Shown here: in pieces, positions 23,501-34,982 of the stretch
How the letters are laid out: the number at the start of each line of letters is the position of its first letter
Position numbering within the stretch: position 1 is the first letter of the stretch
Origin: Ricordea florida
Lineage: Eukaryota > Cnidaria > Anthozoa > Corallimorpharia > Ricordeidae
Length of the DNA: 64,000 nt
Assembly: GCA_949710005.1 (NCBI GenBank)
Contig: OX453279.1
Coordinates: forward strand, 21,540,193 to 21,604,192
Direction of reading: 5' to 3'
Made by a program: the position numbers and the translations under genes
Notes under the pieces: generated by a model
The model's input: the letters and a program-made list of their open reading frames with translations, nothing else
Databases searched by the model: none
Told to the model about the DNA's origin: nothing

Positions 23501-25960
23501 CAGGTAAGCTCTCACGGGAAAACATGTTATTTTCACACGTGAAGCAAACCAAATCACCCCCTAAGAATGTTAAGGTGAATTGGTTTGGTGTTTCATTAGC
23601 ATTGATATAATAAATGGAACATTAAATGGCAGCTTCGCGATACGAAGTTTCTTTTCGAGAGGTAAAAATATTTTACAAAATTTTTTCCCTGAAGAAAACA
23701 GCAAAGAGTTAGTGTAAAAGCATCGGGTCTGTGAATTGCAACTTTTTAATTTACATTCATTATCTCCAACAAGCGGAGCATCAAACTCTGTCTGAAGAGA
23801 CGTTTTATATCTGCAAGCAACCATGCAATATCCCCTATTTACCCGCCCACACATGAAACCACATTCTTTTAAAAATAGCTTCCAATTTATTGATTGCAAT
23901 TACGGGAAAACTCAGCCCTTAATAGTTGTGTAATGGTTACCATTTCGCACGAACAGCTTATGGAAATTAGCACCGTTTCTAACTAAGAATCAAAACACAT
24001 CAATTATTAATTTAGAACGGATTTCTTATCTCGGGAAAATTTAGTTTCGCCGCAAAGCTTTTAAAGTGAGTTGTATTGGTAAACAAACTGATCATATTTA
24101 ATAGGTAGTCGCAAAGTACCCTCGTAAACGGAGGAAATTCATTGAAGGACCAATTTCCCTTGTTAAGGTGATCGTTCATAATACCAGATCTGTCTATCAA
24201 AATAAATGGCTCTTCCCACACACTTTTACGCTTATCAACGAAACCAACCATCATATTTGAGCTCCAAACCGTCCATTCGTTATATGCTATTTCTGAACAT
24301 GTAGTTTGGAAGTTGTTTTTTTGTTAACTTGACAGGGGTTTTTGACATACGGGGATAAAAGATAGAGCAAGTATTCATACCAACCTTGTGAGATTCCCTG
24401 TTAAAGAAACAATACTTAAGAGTTAACATTTGCGTCTGCCGATTGAAGAGGCTGTCGCTTACACTGATACAAATATGAATTACTGTATAGTACCACCCAT
24501 CAACAACCTAAGAGATATGAATTACTGTGTAGTACCACCCATCAACAACCTAAGAGTACAAGCAGGCAATTCAGTTAAAGTGCGTCGGCGGGTTTCAATT
24601 TGCACGTCAAAACTATACTTACCCCCCATTCTTACCATAACAAGTATTTGGCGGTGTTTCCAAACGTTCCCAAGAGATATCCCTGAGATACTCTTTAGAC
24701 AAATCACCTTCTACAGACACTATACGAAACGCAGTTGTAATAGAATATTTTAACCTTGCAGTATTTACGCTATTCTTAGCAACTGCTATTTAGCCTGAAC
24801 TCGCAGTGCAAATATTGATTTGTCTCATTTATACTCAAGTTAGATGTATCCCAGTGAAAAAAATAAATGAAAAATAAAATGGCTCGCGCTCGTCTGCGTT
24901 TGAGATGGCTGCGGAAAGCTTGCGGAATGGGCTAAGTGTTGAAAATTTCGCTCCATGAGTGTCATTCAAATTTTTGAGTTGTTTTTCATACTCGCCATGT
25001 GGAAAGGCCAGGTCTTCGTTCCCTAGTACTGTGATAAGGTTAAGGCACTTAGTGTTTGCTTGTAAAAGTTAGACACAACTAGTTGTTTTATCTGTCTTAC
25101 CGAAGGAAGGCAGGCTTTCAGACAAAATAATATGCCGACCTCTTTTTTAAAACAAATGAGTTAAATAATTTGCCCATTGTTGATTATTGGAAACGTTTCA
25201 CGCGTTTACCAGAATGCGCACTTATTCTTATTATTTTAAGAATGCGGAAGTCAAAATGATAGATAAGCCTCCTTATGGCACACAAAAGAAACACCAGGGT
25301 ACAAAACAGGAACGCGAAAATTAATTATATCATCCAGCCGTGCTATATAGTTTGCAAGCAACTGATTGCAGCTATAGGTTTTCGCCACAGGAACAATTAG
25401 ATGGTAAGATTCATGAAAGATCTATCATAGGCCTGATTGCATTCAGAAACAAAATTGCCCCTTCAAATTTCTGTGAGCTGATGGAAAGTTTGATAAACAG
25501 TCAAGGTAAAAGAGAGAACCAAGTATTACAGACTTTTTGTTTTCTATTTGGCTGACATCTCATCCCAGGTGCTTCCATCGCCACCTGTCAAGCTTAATGT
25601 GTCCCGTGATATGAAGTTAGTTACAAGAAGCGTCGTCTAAACGAACAATTTTCATGTGACAAATAAACCTTTACATGGCAAGGCATAGTTAATTGATATA
25701 CTGGTTATGAAACCCTGGAAATTTCAAAAGCAAGAGCAGTGCAGTCTCAATTATATGTTGAATCGACCGTGACACTGCACAATCTTTTGTTTTTATTTCG
25801 CAGGTTACTTACGAATATATTAATCGAAACTTTTGATTAGTTATCCTTCCGGTTCAAGGCCAAAAAAGCGAACAAAAACATGAAACAAAGAAACTTGTCG
25901 AGTTTCATAACCATCTACATATATTAAACTATGGGCAAAGCAAACTTTTGACAAGTGCCC
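20600..25960. other. Gene-poor stretch
   Basis: No frame here has coding character; those of 60-109 codons are on either strand without recognisable motifs. The only structure noted is a 42-bp tandem duplication at 24473-24556. Confidence 0.45.
24473..24556. repeat. Two-copy 42-bp tandem duplication
   Basis: ATATGAATTACTGTATAGTA at 24473 and ATATGAATTACTGTGTAGTA at 24515 begin two copies that continue with CCACCCATCAACAACC and differ at a single base, so the duplication is recent. Confidence 0.9.
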
Positions 25961-25964
25961 CAGC

Positions 25965-26230
25965 AAGTCACTTTTGGTAGCAGAGATAAAGGCTAACAAC
26001 AATAGGTTTCGCATTCGACTACCAAAGGTGTAGCAGTGACTTGCGTGTGTTGCATTTTACATAATATTATGTCAGGAGTCGTCTGCACGAGAAAGTTCTC
26101 TCGTGCTGTGACAACTTTTACAAGTTGAAGCAGGGGCTCCTGGTTGAGGCTAATACGTTTGCTTCTCAGCAATTAGATTTGTCAGAAAAAGTGGTCGATG
26201 TTTTAAGTCTATGCTAATGAAAAGTGTCAC
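25965..26230 (+). repeat. Diverged repeat, partner of 36850-37080
   Basis: GTAGCAGTGACTTGC, TCAGGAGTCGTCTGC and ACGAGAAAGTTCTCTC, then TTGCTTCTCAGCAA and AAAGTGTCACATA, recur in the same order and orientation about 10.9 kb downstream with roughly one change in five bases. There is no coding frame. Confidence 0.55.
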
Positions 26231-26369
26231 ATAAAGGGACCGGTCATTATTAAGAAGTAGGTGGGATGGAGGTGGGGTGAGGGGGAAATACGAGGGGACC
26301 AGCGGCTTATTTTGCTGAAAGTAAGAGAGGGGCTCATAACAAAAATGCCAGCTAATACTAATACCCAAT

Positions 26370-26475
26370 GGGTCTTCTCAATGGTATTGTCGTAAACGAA
26401 GACCCCGAAAACGACGATCGAAGACCTAAGACCCCAAATCACGAATACGAAGATCCCAAAACACGAACACGAAAA
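26370..26475 (-). repeat. GGGGTCTTCG repeat, inverted partner of 35500-35600
   Basis: CGAAGACCCCGAAAACGA and GAAGACCTAAGACCCCAAAT on this strand are mirrored at 35513-35580 (GGGGTCTTCGTTTTCG, GGGGTCTTAAGTCTTCGATC). Confidence 0.6.
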
Positions 26476-27327
26476 ACACGAACTTTCTTCAACATAACAC
26501 TTTATTTACTGTGAATCATCTATCAAATCCCCTCTTTTTAAAACCTCTTTAAAAGAAAAAGAAAACACTCGTCGTGGAGGTACTGGCCTTTATTTGAGGT
26601 CAGGTGTTTATTTGAATTCGGTATGGTGTAACGGATTGTCACCATGAAAAAGTGTAGTTGCAGGTGAAATAAACTGCAGCGACCAATGCACCTAGCAACA
26701 CGTTCTTCATGCTTTGTTTTTTTTTTTCTTTCATTCTGGGGACCGCACCACCGTTTCTTTGTCAGAGTTGACTAAACATATGAAAAGACCTGATGTCTCA
26801 AGATCAGGAAACATCAGTTGAACTTGTGGTCAAAATTCTGTTACAGTTGTTTCTCTATAGTTTCTTTAAGACCTTTTTTTTTTCACTTTTTATGAAAGGC
26901 ATTGGAAACATCTCGACGATCGACCTATTGAGCTTTTAAAAATACGATAACTGTGATCTTAAAAATTGACGCAAAATTACCCCTATTTCATAAATGGCGG
27001 GTTCAAATAATAGCCGGGTTCGCAAGGCCGAGTTTTAAAAAGACACGCCGGCGTTTAGTCGAGAAAATACGGTATAGTGTAATTAGGTGGAACTTGAATT
27101 TGTAACGTGATTGTATCCTTGAATTGGCGAACGATGTCTTCTAAATCAATAGCGCTTCCCTCTACAATTAATATAGACGAACAATTAAAATTAATTTTAA
27201 CTTGCAGTTGTCTTCTCAGATAGTGCCTTTTTTGCATCCAGGAACCATATATATATTTGCTTTCTAGGACGCCAAATAAGGCAGTTACAATGACTTTGTA
27301 GTTCCGACAGAAGGTTCCCTCCTTTAG

Positions 27328-27735
27328 TTGGAGGGACCGTCGGCAAAGCACGGAAGAACAGAGTGCAAAGTTAACAAGAGTTACGTTTCATGCAGTGTCC
27401 AAGCATTAAAGCCGACAGCGTATGCAGTGAGTGAGAAGTCAGGGATAATTAAGGAAAACTTGCAATACGTTTACAACGGCGTAGGGCAACGAAAGGACTC
27501 GAGAATGGCCCTAGACGAGGCTTATGTAGAGTTGCTGGAAAAAAGGGCTCAACTACAAAAATCGTTATCGTCCCACAACATCAAATGTGGCTACCAGTCA
27601 ATTAGAAAGTCGCCCCTACACCAAAATCCATCACAACGAGCATCCATTTGTACTGCTCCTCCTACCAGAGGAAGCAAAATTCTGCAAGGGGTGCAGCAAC
27701 AACTTTTGGCACAGAAAGAGGATCGTACCGCATGA
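27328..27735 (+). pseudogene. Fragment of unknown coding sequence fused to the Gypsy element
   Basis: Two overlapping frames are open. The one running 27587-27735 reads SQLESRPYTKIHHNEHPFVL, then LLLPEEAKFCKGCSNNFWHR. The CKGC pair and downstream basic residues look like half of a zinc-binding module, and similar P-F-L-LLP-C-GC segments occur, from memory, in repetitive cnidarian proteins. The coding similarity changes to Gypsy RNase H at about 27738 without a stop, producing a chimeric 360-codon frame. I cannot name the protein. The junction suggests deletion or recombination between two elements. Confidence 0.4.
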
Positions 27736-27737
27736 CG

Positions 27738-29711
27738 GAAAAAATCGAAGCGCTGATCGATATGCCTACACCGCAGAACAAGGAGGATGCACAGCGTCTA
27801 AATGGCTTCGTGACTTACCTCTCGAAGTTTATGCCAAAGCTAGCTGACGTAATGGAGTCAATCAGACGGCTTTCACGCAAAGTTACTGAGTGGCAATGGT
27901 CAGAAGAGCAAGAGGCAGCCTTCCAGAAAGTAAAGAAGCTGAGAACGGAGGCTTCGATGCTATGTTACTATGACCTTACCTGTCAGTTAGAAGTCCAATG
28001 CAATGCTAGTCGGAAGGGACTGGGCGCGGCTCTGATGCAACGCGGACAGCCAATCGCATACATTAGCCGAGCTCTGACTCCGACAGAACAGAGGTACGCC
28101 CAGATAGAAAAAGAGTGCCTGGCTATTGTCTGCGCTCTAGAGCGATTCCATCAGTACACATTTGGTCGACACGTTCTTGTACACAGCGACCATAAGCCGC
28201 TCGAATCGATACTACGAAAGCCCTTAGCAAGTGCACGCCGCAGACTGCAAGGAATGATGATGCGACTACAAAAATATGACGTCACAGTCAGCTACGAACG
28301 TGGCAAGAATATGTTCCTAGCCGACCTGCTTTCAAGAGCATATCTGCCCAAGACTCCAGAACCAGAAGACAAAGAGTTCGAATTTATCAGCATGGCTAGT
28401 TGTGTGCCAATCTTAGATCCAAGACTCGAGGAAATTAGACAGGAAACTCAAGCTGACGAGACAATGCAAATCCTGATGAAAGCGATCCTCCAAGGCTGGC
28501 CAGATGACAAGTCTTCAGTGCCCTCCTTAGCCCTTCCTTACTTCAACCAGAGAAACGAACTGACGGTTCAGAACGGTCTTATCTTCAGAGGCGAACGAGT
28601 GGTCGTCCCGAAGAAACTAAGAGAACTAATGAAGCAGAAAATACACTCCTCCCACATAGGTACAGAAGCCTGCCTCAGACGGGCCAGAGAGTGCATCGTT
28701 TGGCCTGGAATGAGTGCTGAAGTGAATTAACTAGTGGAATCGTGCGAAACGTGTAGGCAGTACGACTGCGCCAAGCCAAAGGAGACACTGAGAAGTACTG
28801 AGGTACCGAAACGACCGTGGGAACGGATCGCTACTGACCTGTTTTCCTACAAAGGCAAGAATTTCTCATCACTGTAGACTATTACAGCAACTTCTGGGAA
28901 ATAGACCAGCTGGCTAGCACAAGTGCGCCTATTGTGGTAACCATGCTAAAGAATCACTTTGCCAGATGTGGGTGTCCTGACACTCTGGTCAGTGACAACG
29001 GCCCCCAGTTTACCTCCCAGGAATTTTCCCACTTCGCGAAGGCCTGGCAGTTCAAACATCGAACAATCAGCCCAGGTAACAGCAAGGCCAACGGGAAAGT
29101 GGAGGCTGCGGTCAAGACAGCAAAGCAGTTACTGAGGAAATCTGACGATATTCATTTGTCATTGCTTGATTACCGCAATACGCCTCAAGGAACAAACACC
29201 AGTCCAGCTCAGCGGCTTATGAGCAGACGAACTAAGACTTTGCTTTCTTCAACAGAAAAGCTACTGAAACCGCAAATCCCGGATACGGAAGAACAGCAAC
29301 GCCTTCTGCACCAACAACAGCTGAAACAAGCACAATATTACAACAAGACCGCTAAAGATCTGCCGAAGTTAGCGATCGGCGACGTGGTTCGTACGATAAA
29401 GAATCACGAGCGCATCTGGCGCAAAGCGACAGTAACACAAAAGGTGGATGACAGTACATCATTGAGACCCCTGAAGGAGGAACTTACCGCCGTAACCGAT
29501 ATCACCTGAGGAAGACCAAAAGACTACTCCGCCCAAGCCAGTTGAATCAATGGTTGTAGCACCCGCCGACAAACCGGTCGACCCTCCCGAACGACCAGAA
29601 CCTGCAGCGTCCTTGACGCCTGCCACTACTCCAGCTCATACGGAAGTCAGCTATAGGCCCACCCGAAACAGGCGACCGCCGTCGTACTTGAAAGACTATG
29701 TGTGTGATTAA
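27738..29711 (+). pseudogene. Ty3/Gypsy pol fragment: RNase H and integrase
   Basis: Gag, protease and most of reverse transcriptase are missing; similarity starts at the end of RT (MPTPQNKEDAQRL). The RT-RNase H connection and RNase H follow (AYISRALTPTEQRYAQIEKE, HSDHKPLESI). The first RNase H catalytic Asp appears changed to Asn (QCNAS). Then come the H2C2 zinc finger (HSSHIGTEAC, ESCETC) and the integrase core with ATDLF, LVSDNGPQF and NGKVEAAVK as the D,D,E residues. The C-terminal domain ends with RPTRNRRPPSYLKDYVCD. Breaks: in-frame TAA at about 28728, a one-base loss near 28862 and a frameshift near 29452. It is an inactive copy. Confidence 0.9.
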
Positions 29712-29854
29712 CTGATTTGAATTGACGCTGTTTTGAACTTTGATTTAACGTCAGGCATTGAGTAAGCGGTATGCTCAACGCTTGGCCGTGTCTAAGAAAT
29801 AGAGGACTTGATCGTTGCTGATTTTACAAGTTGATTAAGGACTTTGATTTCCAA

Positions 29855-29914
29855 AGAACATTTAATTTGACTCACCCAGAACATTTAATTTGACTCACCC
29901 AGAACATTTAATTT
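29855..29914. repeat. 23-bp tandem repeat before the Gypsy LTR
   Basis: AGAACATTTAATTTGACTCA plus CCC is repeated 2.6 times between the pol stop and the purine tract CGAAGGGG that precedes the LTR. It lies in the 3' untranslated part of the element. Confidence 0.9.
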
Positions 29915-29929
29915 TCAAAACGAAGGGGA

Positions 29930-30107
29930 TGTTACAATTAGGTATTGTGTATGATCCAAAGTGTCAATCTTATTGTGTAATCAGTTCAAGGTTCAATGTT
30001 ATCGGATTACGCTACTGTACACTCGGACTAGTACTTGTCGTAGATTAAAAAGTGCAACACTCTGTTCTGAATTGAGTGTTCCCCGTTAGCGAAAAACACT
30101 TGAAACA
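29930..30107 (+). mobile_element. 3' LTR of the Gypsy element
   Basis: It begins TGTTACAATTAGG directly after a purine-rich tract (CGAAGGGGA), as expected for a 3' LTR, and ends CTTGAAACA (TG...CA borders, 178 bp). The right border is supported because a different dispersed repeat, also found at about 7960, starts at the next base (GATTCATCGG). No 5' LTR partner exists in the window. Confidence 0.7.
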
Positions 30108-30190
30108 GATTCATCGGCTCGTTTGATACACCATGATATGAGTGATCTCGGATCACAAATCCACATCCAGATCATTTCAAAAGAATGAAC
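30108..30190. repeat. Dispersed repeat, partner of 7955-8035
   Basis: GATTCATCG, GATATGAGTGATCTCGG and ATCACAAATCCACATCC match the family at 7955-8035. Confidence 0.55.
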
Positions 30191-30656
30191 CCTTAGTATA
30201 TACTAAATTTAAAGGCTATTTCGAGGATGCCGTTAATTTTTTTAATTATGCGTTAACAAGCTTTTATTTTTAAAAAGAAAAAGATGTTAACATTGTTTTT
30301 CAAATTCAGACTGGATTTCGAGCAATTTGAAGAAAAAATGGTAGTAAAAAAATTAAAACAACCAATTTCGAAGTCAATTACAGTTGAAAACAGAAGCTTT
30401 CAGAAAACATGATAGAAAGTTGGCGTTTCGTGCAGCGACGGCATTACAATTGCGATCCGCGTACTATTCATTCCACTGAGTTGGAAAATCACGTGCAGTG
30501 AAACTTAAAAGTTCTCTTTTAAAAATACGATTTCTGCGAAATTTAAATTGGCGAGAAAGTCACATGAGATTAAGTCTTTTACTCTTAGCAGGTAAAATTG
30601 TCAATCCTTTACCTCCGTTTATCTTGAAATCTTGTCAGAATCCAAGATAGCTTTAA

Positions 30657-31185
30657 GACTGAGTCCACGAGAGGACCAGGCAGGTGTGACACAAGCTATC
30701 TCTCCAATTTGGATGAAACTTGGTCAGATTGAAGGTCCCACCAAATAACCCAAGAATACAAAGTGGGTGCAATTTTTAAATTTTCTCTTGGGAGTTAGAC
30801 CACCCCCCCTGTATTTTTGCCCAAAATCCCCAAAATTTCACAAAAACAAACATCAAAAGTAGACATTGCTCCTGGTTATAAAATACAATAAATTTCAATC
30901 CCCTTTCACAGAAATAAAGGCCAACCCTATATCTGTTCATAGCAGTAGTTTCAAGTTATTTGGAATGGCAGGTGGCAATAAAGAGATGTCAGCGTCCACC
31001 CATGTAACGAAAAATTGTGCAATGATACAAATTAGGCCATTTTCCGATTCCAATATCTGTGAAATGCAACCTTCTTTTTTAGAGCTGTTTGCACCACGAT
31101 TCAGACCCATCCTGGGGCTGCTGAAATAGAGAATAAAATGTTTGGCATCTATTATGTTTTGTTTTCAAAAGTCGTCTGAAACACG
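30657..31185 (+). repeat. Left long TIR, with conserved 87-codon frame
   Basis: The TIR contains an inward-facing open frame, 30866-31129, opening MLLVIKYNKFQSPFTEIKAN. The right TIR holds the homologous frame, and both stay open despite many substitutions. Whether it is translated is unknown. Confidence 0.65.
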
Positions 31186-32140
31186 TGACCTGACCTGGTT
31201 CTGTCAATGACAGAAACATCAAATTTAAGAAAAAAAACTTTTCTTGATAAGTTTATGAACGTAATTTCCAAGATAATGTACTTAAGAATGTCTACAGTAT
31301 TATTTGTAGCCTTTAAATCAGGCTGGACGCCACAGTATTCACAAGAGTATTCCTGAAAGTAATGAATTAAAAATAACAGCTGAATTTGACTCGTAGTATC
31401 AGTGTACGAGAAGGAACGGCCCAGTATTTTTAATTCTAGATGTACAATGAGCGCAAAATGAACGATCGTATTCTTGTGTTTTTAAATTACATTTGAATAG
31501 CGACTGGATGATTTCAGGTCACATACTTGACCTTTGATAAATACTAAAATAAAACGCTTACACCACGCTTTGCATGTCAGTACATCGTCACAGGATTTCT
31601 CCCCTCAGATTTATGTTTTTGGCCTTAGCAATGAAGTCCTGCGTTCGTAAAATGTATGACATTCCATTTAAGCCCAAATAAACTCTAAATTATCGCGGGA
31701 ATATGGCTGCATCAAGTATGTGCTGTAATTAATTAAAAGTAAACATGTTTACTTAGTCTGAGAACATGAGCCCGGAGATTTAGCCATTTTCAGTCAGCGG
31801 TAAATTAAAAACGTACGTGGTCGCATACCGCGCAGTATGGGTCGCTGTAGGGAACTTTTGCATGTTTGATCGTATACATTTGAACATTACTATGTTTTAG
31901 TGCCTTTTATAAAATCCTTCAAGCGATTTTTTGGTACAAATTATTGCGTAGCCGGCGCGCGGTCAAAATCGTACGTGTAGCCACTGTCACGCAAGTGATG
32001 TGATGGCATCAGCAGAAAATATCACAGAAAGAAATCGCGAGAAATTCAATGAGTTGGATTTTTCGCGACAAAATCACGAACTCTGTTACTCGTGTAGCTA
32101 CCTCCGCGCGTCGTGCAACTAAAGCACCACTGTTCATACC

Positions 32141-33475
32141 CTACAGTTCAAACTGTCTCCTTATTTCACGCCTCGTGCACATCTCTGCTGCCTCTGCAAA
32201 AAAGTCCTCCTCCTCATCCTGAACAGTACTCGGATCAGCCTGTTCTATGTCTAGTCGGCCACTCCTATACAACACAGACAATCTGCTGAAGTATCGGGCT
32301 ATTTGCTCTGTAGAAAGCCATTCTTCTTTGTTAAATACTTTCTTGCCAGCTTCATCTCGAAGAGTTCTCATCTTACTGCACACATCCACTGCACCTGCCT
32401 TTCTTCCTGTCTCTTCACCTTCCAGGAAAATCCGTTTCAAATGTGCCTCTACTTTATCGGTAAAGCGTGTTGCCTTTCGGGATGTCTTTAATGCCCATCC
32501 CTTTGAGATCTGACAAGTGGCATCAGTAACAGCTGTTTGTGAGCTAGAAGCTGTTTCTTTGTGTAAGTAGCGCCTCGTAACCTCTTTGCACATACCAGCC
32601 CATTTCTTCTTTACGACGTCATAAATCGTTTCTCACTCTAATTTAACAAGATGTTTCCCCGCATCGAGGTGTTTCTGCAGATTTTTAAAAGACTGGTATG
32701 TCTTTGTACATCCTTCTTCAGGTCAGGTGAAATAGGTCTGCGTGGCTTCATCAGTGGATGAATCTTCAACAGACTGTTGAGTGCTTTGTTGGGGGTGCTC
32801 ACACTCAACCCTCCCTGTCACGGACCTAAACACACCAACATCCTCTCGTGGTGTACTGAAGGGCTGCACGACGTGGAGACCGGTAGGTCCCTGGGGGGTC
32901 CCAAATCGCTTCACCTGCGTTGATGTGAACAACTTTCCAGGGCCCACATTATAAGCCCTCCACATTCGCAGACCTCCATCTTCAAAGCTAAAATTCGTCA
33001 GAGCCTGAATACCGGACATCGTGTGCTTCTTCATTGTTTGGTTAGACTCCTGTACCTTCACAACTGCTGCATGGCACCCTTTAACACCACCACAGGAATC
33101 AATCGCAGCCTTTATATCCCTAGCACTTGTGATGTCGTGACCTTCATTTATATAACGTCGCATATGGCCTTTTAATGCAGCGATTCTTCTATCACAGATG
33201 TCCTTTGCATATTTCCAGGTTCGCTCCTCTCTCCGGCTTACCTCTGTGATCCCCATGAAGCGGGTGGGCACATTTTCTTCCTGGTCGCCAAAATGTTCCA
33301 AGTTCAGCTCGGTGTCTTGGACATATTGTCATTTTACTACCATCTTCGTTAAAATGACCGGTTCGAGCGAGGATCAAATCTTTCTCTGTTAAAACACTAG
33401 TCTGAGACACTTTCACTGTTCTTAGATGAGCCTTGATATCTTTTTGACATGACGACAGGGGGAAAATTCGGTGAC
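32141..33475 (-). pseudogene. Broken zinc-finger / helix-turn-helix-like gene inside the TTAA element
   Basis: From the 5' side (about 33475, after TCGCTTTCCAG, a good 3' splice site) the frame reads HRIFPLSSCQKDIKAHLRTV, then ICPRHRAELGTFW and KCAHPLHG, a possible zinc-binding C-H-C-H cluster. A middle part follows in a shifted frame (ALTNFSFEDGGLRMWRAYNV). Then comes a clear C2H2 zinc finger at about 32705-32640 (EEGCTKTYQ, LQKHLDAGKH). The C-terminal part is SKGWALKTSRKATRF, FTDKVEAHLKRIFLEGEETG and WLSTEQIARYFSRLSVLY; its ending resembles a homeodomain-like helix-turn-helix. Breaks: frame change near 33250, a small deletion just before the finger at about 32720, and an in-frame TGA at about 32638. 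Comparable proteins are, from memory, abundant and uncharacterised in corals. No catalytic motif is evident. Confidence 0.6.
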
Positions 33476-34449
33476 CCCTGGAAAGCGACGTGAAATGTCA
33501 CACCTGTTTGTTGAAAAAGCTTCAAAAGAGCAAGAAAGTGAAGCCATAGTTCGCTTTGATATGTTGCACCAGAAAAGGTCTCATCAATAAGAAATGCAAA
33601 ATGTAATCTGTTGTGAAATCTATGAAACGAGAAATCACGTGCATTCCAAAGTAACTACATCACGCTAGATCATCTTGTGTCTTACATTGCTGATGTATAA
33701 AAACAAGGCAATGTACAATGAAGTACAAATCTTATCTGAAGGTTGAATTATTAAGTTATTCAATAAACGTTTCCAGTTATCAAAAAATAAATTCAAGGTG
33801 GTATTTGCTACAAAAGATTTCAACTTAAGCTGAAGTACATTCACCGCTGACAAAGATCTCGGGCTGATGTTCCCACGATCAAACAGTCAATTTGTACCTG
33901 AGCAAGATGCAGCTTTAAACAACATGTTTAAATTCAATTTGATTTTTCGGTGAGAAATTGCAATAGATAAACCATTTTGTAAGTTTGGGGGACTTCGTCA
34001 GTTCATATAATAATTTCTGTTGAAGTTTACCGCCGAGGATCGACGTAGTCCAAAAGGCAGAGCGTGGACTACGTGCAAGACTGATGCAAGTTCTTGTTCA
34101 TTTTACAAATTATATGAGGCAAAAATGTGGCCCTTGATCATTCAGTCGGCATTCAAATGTCATCTACTAAACACAAGATGTTCATCTTGGGTGCACTATT
34201 CACTTTAAATTAAAATATCTTGATCATTCGTTTTTGTATATGGTTAATTCGAGTCCAATTTACCTGCTAGTCACCATCAATTCAAGGGATATTTGGATGC
34301 ATATTTCCTTCAGGTTGACTTAAATGCTGCAAATAATAACTGCAGGCAATATTTAATTTTCTTGGACTTAACGTTCATTTACTGATCATTTGATGTCTTT
34401 TTTTCATAGTTTTCTTGTTTCCACCTTTGCTGGAAACAGTTTCAAAACA

Positions 34450-34978
34450 CATGGTTCAAACGGTTTTTGAGGCGAAAATATAACAGATGCCAAAAATGTT
34501 ATTTTCAATTTTAGCAGTCCATGGACATGTGTGAACCGTGATGAAAAAATTTCTGAAAAAGAAGGTTGGACTTTATAGATATTGGGATCGCAAAACAACT
34601 TAATTTGTCTGACTGCATAATTGGTTGTGACATGGGTGGACGCTGACATCTCTTGATTGGCACCTGCCGTTCCAAATGACTTGAAACTACTGTTATCAAT
34701 AGATATAGGGTTGGCCTTTATTTCTGTGAAAGGGGATTGAAATTCATTGTATTTTGTAACCAGGAGCAATGTCTACTTTTGATGTTTGTTTTTGTGAAAT
34801 TGTGGGGATTTTGGGCAAAAATACAGGGGGGGTGGTCTAACTCCCAAGAGAAAATTTAAAAATAGCACCCACTTTGTATTCTTGGGTTATTTGGTGGGAC
34901 CTTCAATCTGACCAAGTTTCATCCAAATTGGAGAGATAGCTTGTGTCACACCTGCCTGGTCCTCTCGTGGACACGGTC
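34450..34978 (-). repeat. Right long TIR, with conserved 121-codon frame
   Basis: Mirror copy of 30657-31185. Its inward-facing frame 34769-34404 opens MLLVTKYNEFQSPFTEIKAN and continues past the end of the left-arm frame. There are about 30 residue differences over the shared 87 codons and no stops in the shared part. Confidence 0.65.
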
Positions 34979-34982
34979 TTAA

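Larger units (their letters stand above)
30657..34978. mobile_element. 4.3-kb TTAA-flanked element with about 530-bp TIRs
   Basis: The left TIR begins GACTGAGTCCACGAGAGGAC at 30657 and the right TIR, read inward from 34978, begins GACCGTGTCCACGAGAGGAC. The two stay aligned by eye for roughly 530 bp (30657-31185 and 34450-34978), nearly identical over the outer 300 bp and less so inward. TTAA stands immediately outside both ends (30653-30656 and 34979-34982), as for piggyBac-type insertion. No transposase frame is visible inside. The interior carries one recognisable but broken minus-strand gene (32141-33475). I read it as a non-autonomous or cargo-bearing DNA transposon of a family I cannot name. 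Confidence 0.7.

Noticed and set aside
30108-30130. LTR extending to 30130 (ending GATACA)
   Set aside because: This part matches a different dispersed repeat at about 7955, so the LTR more likely ends CA at 30107.
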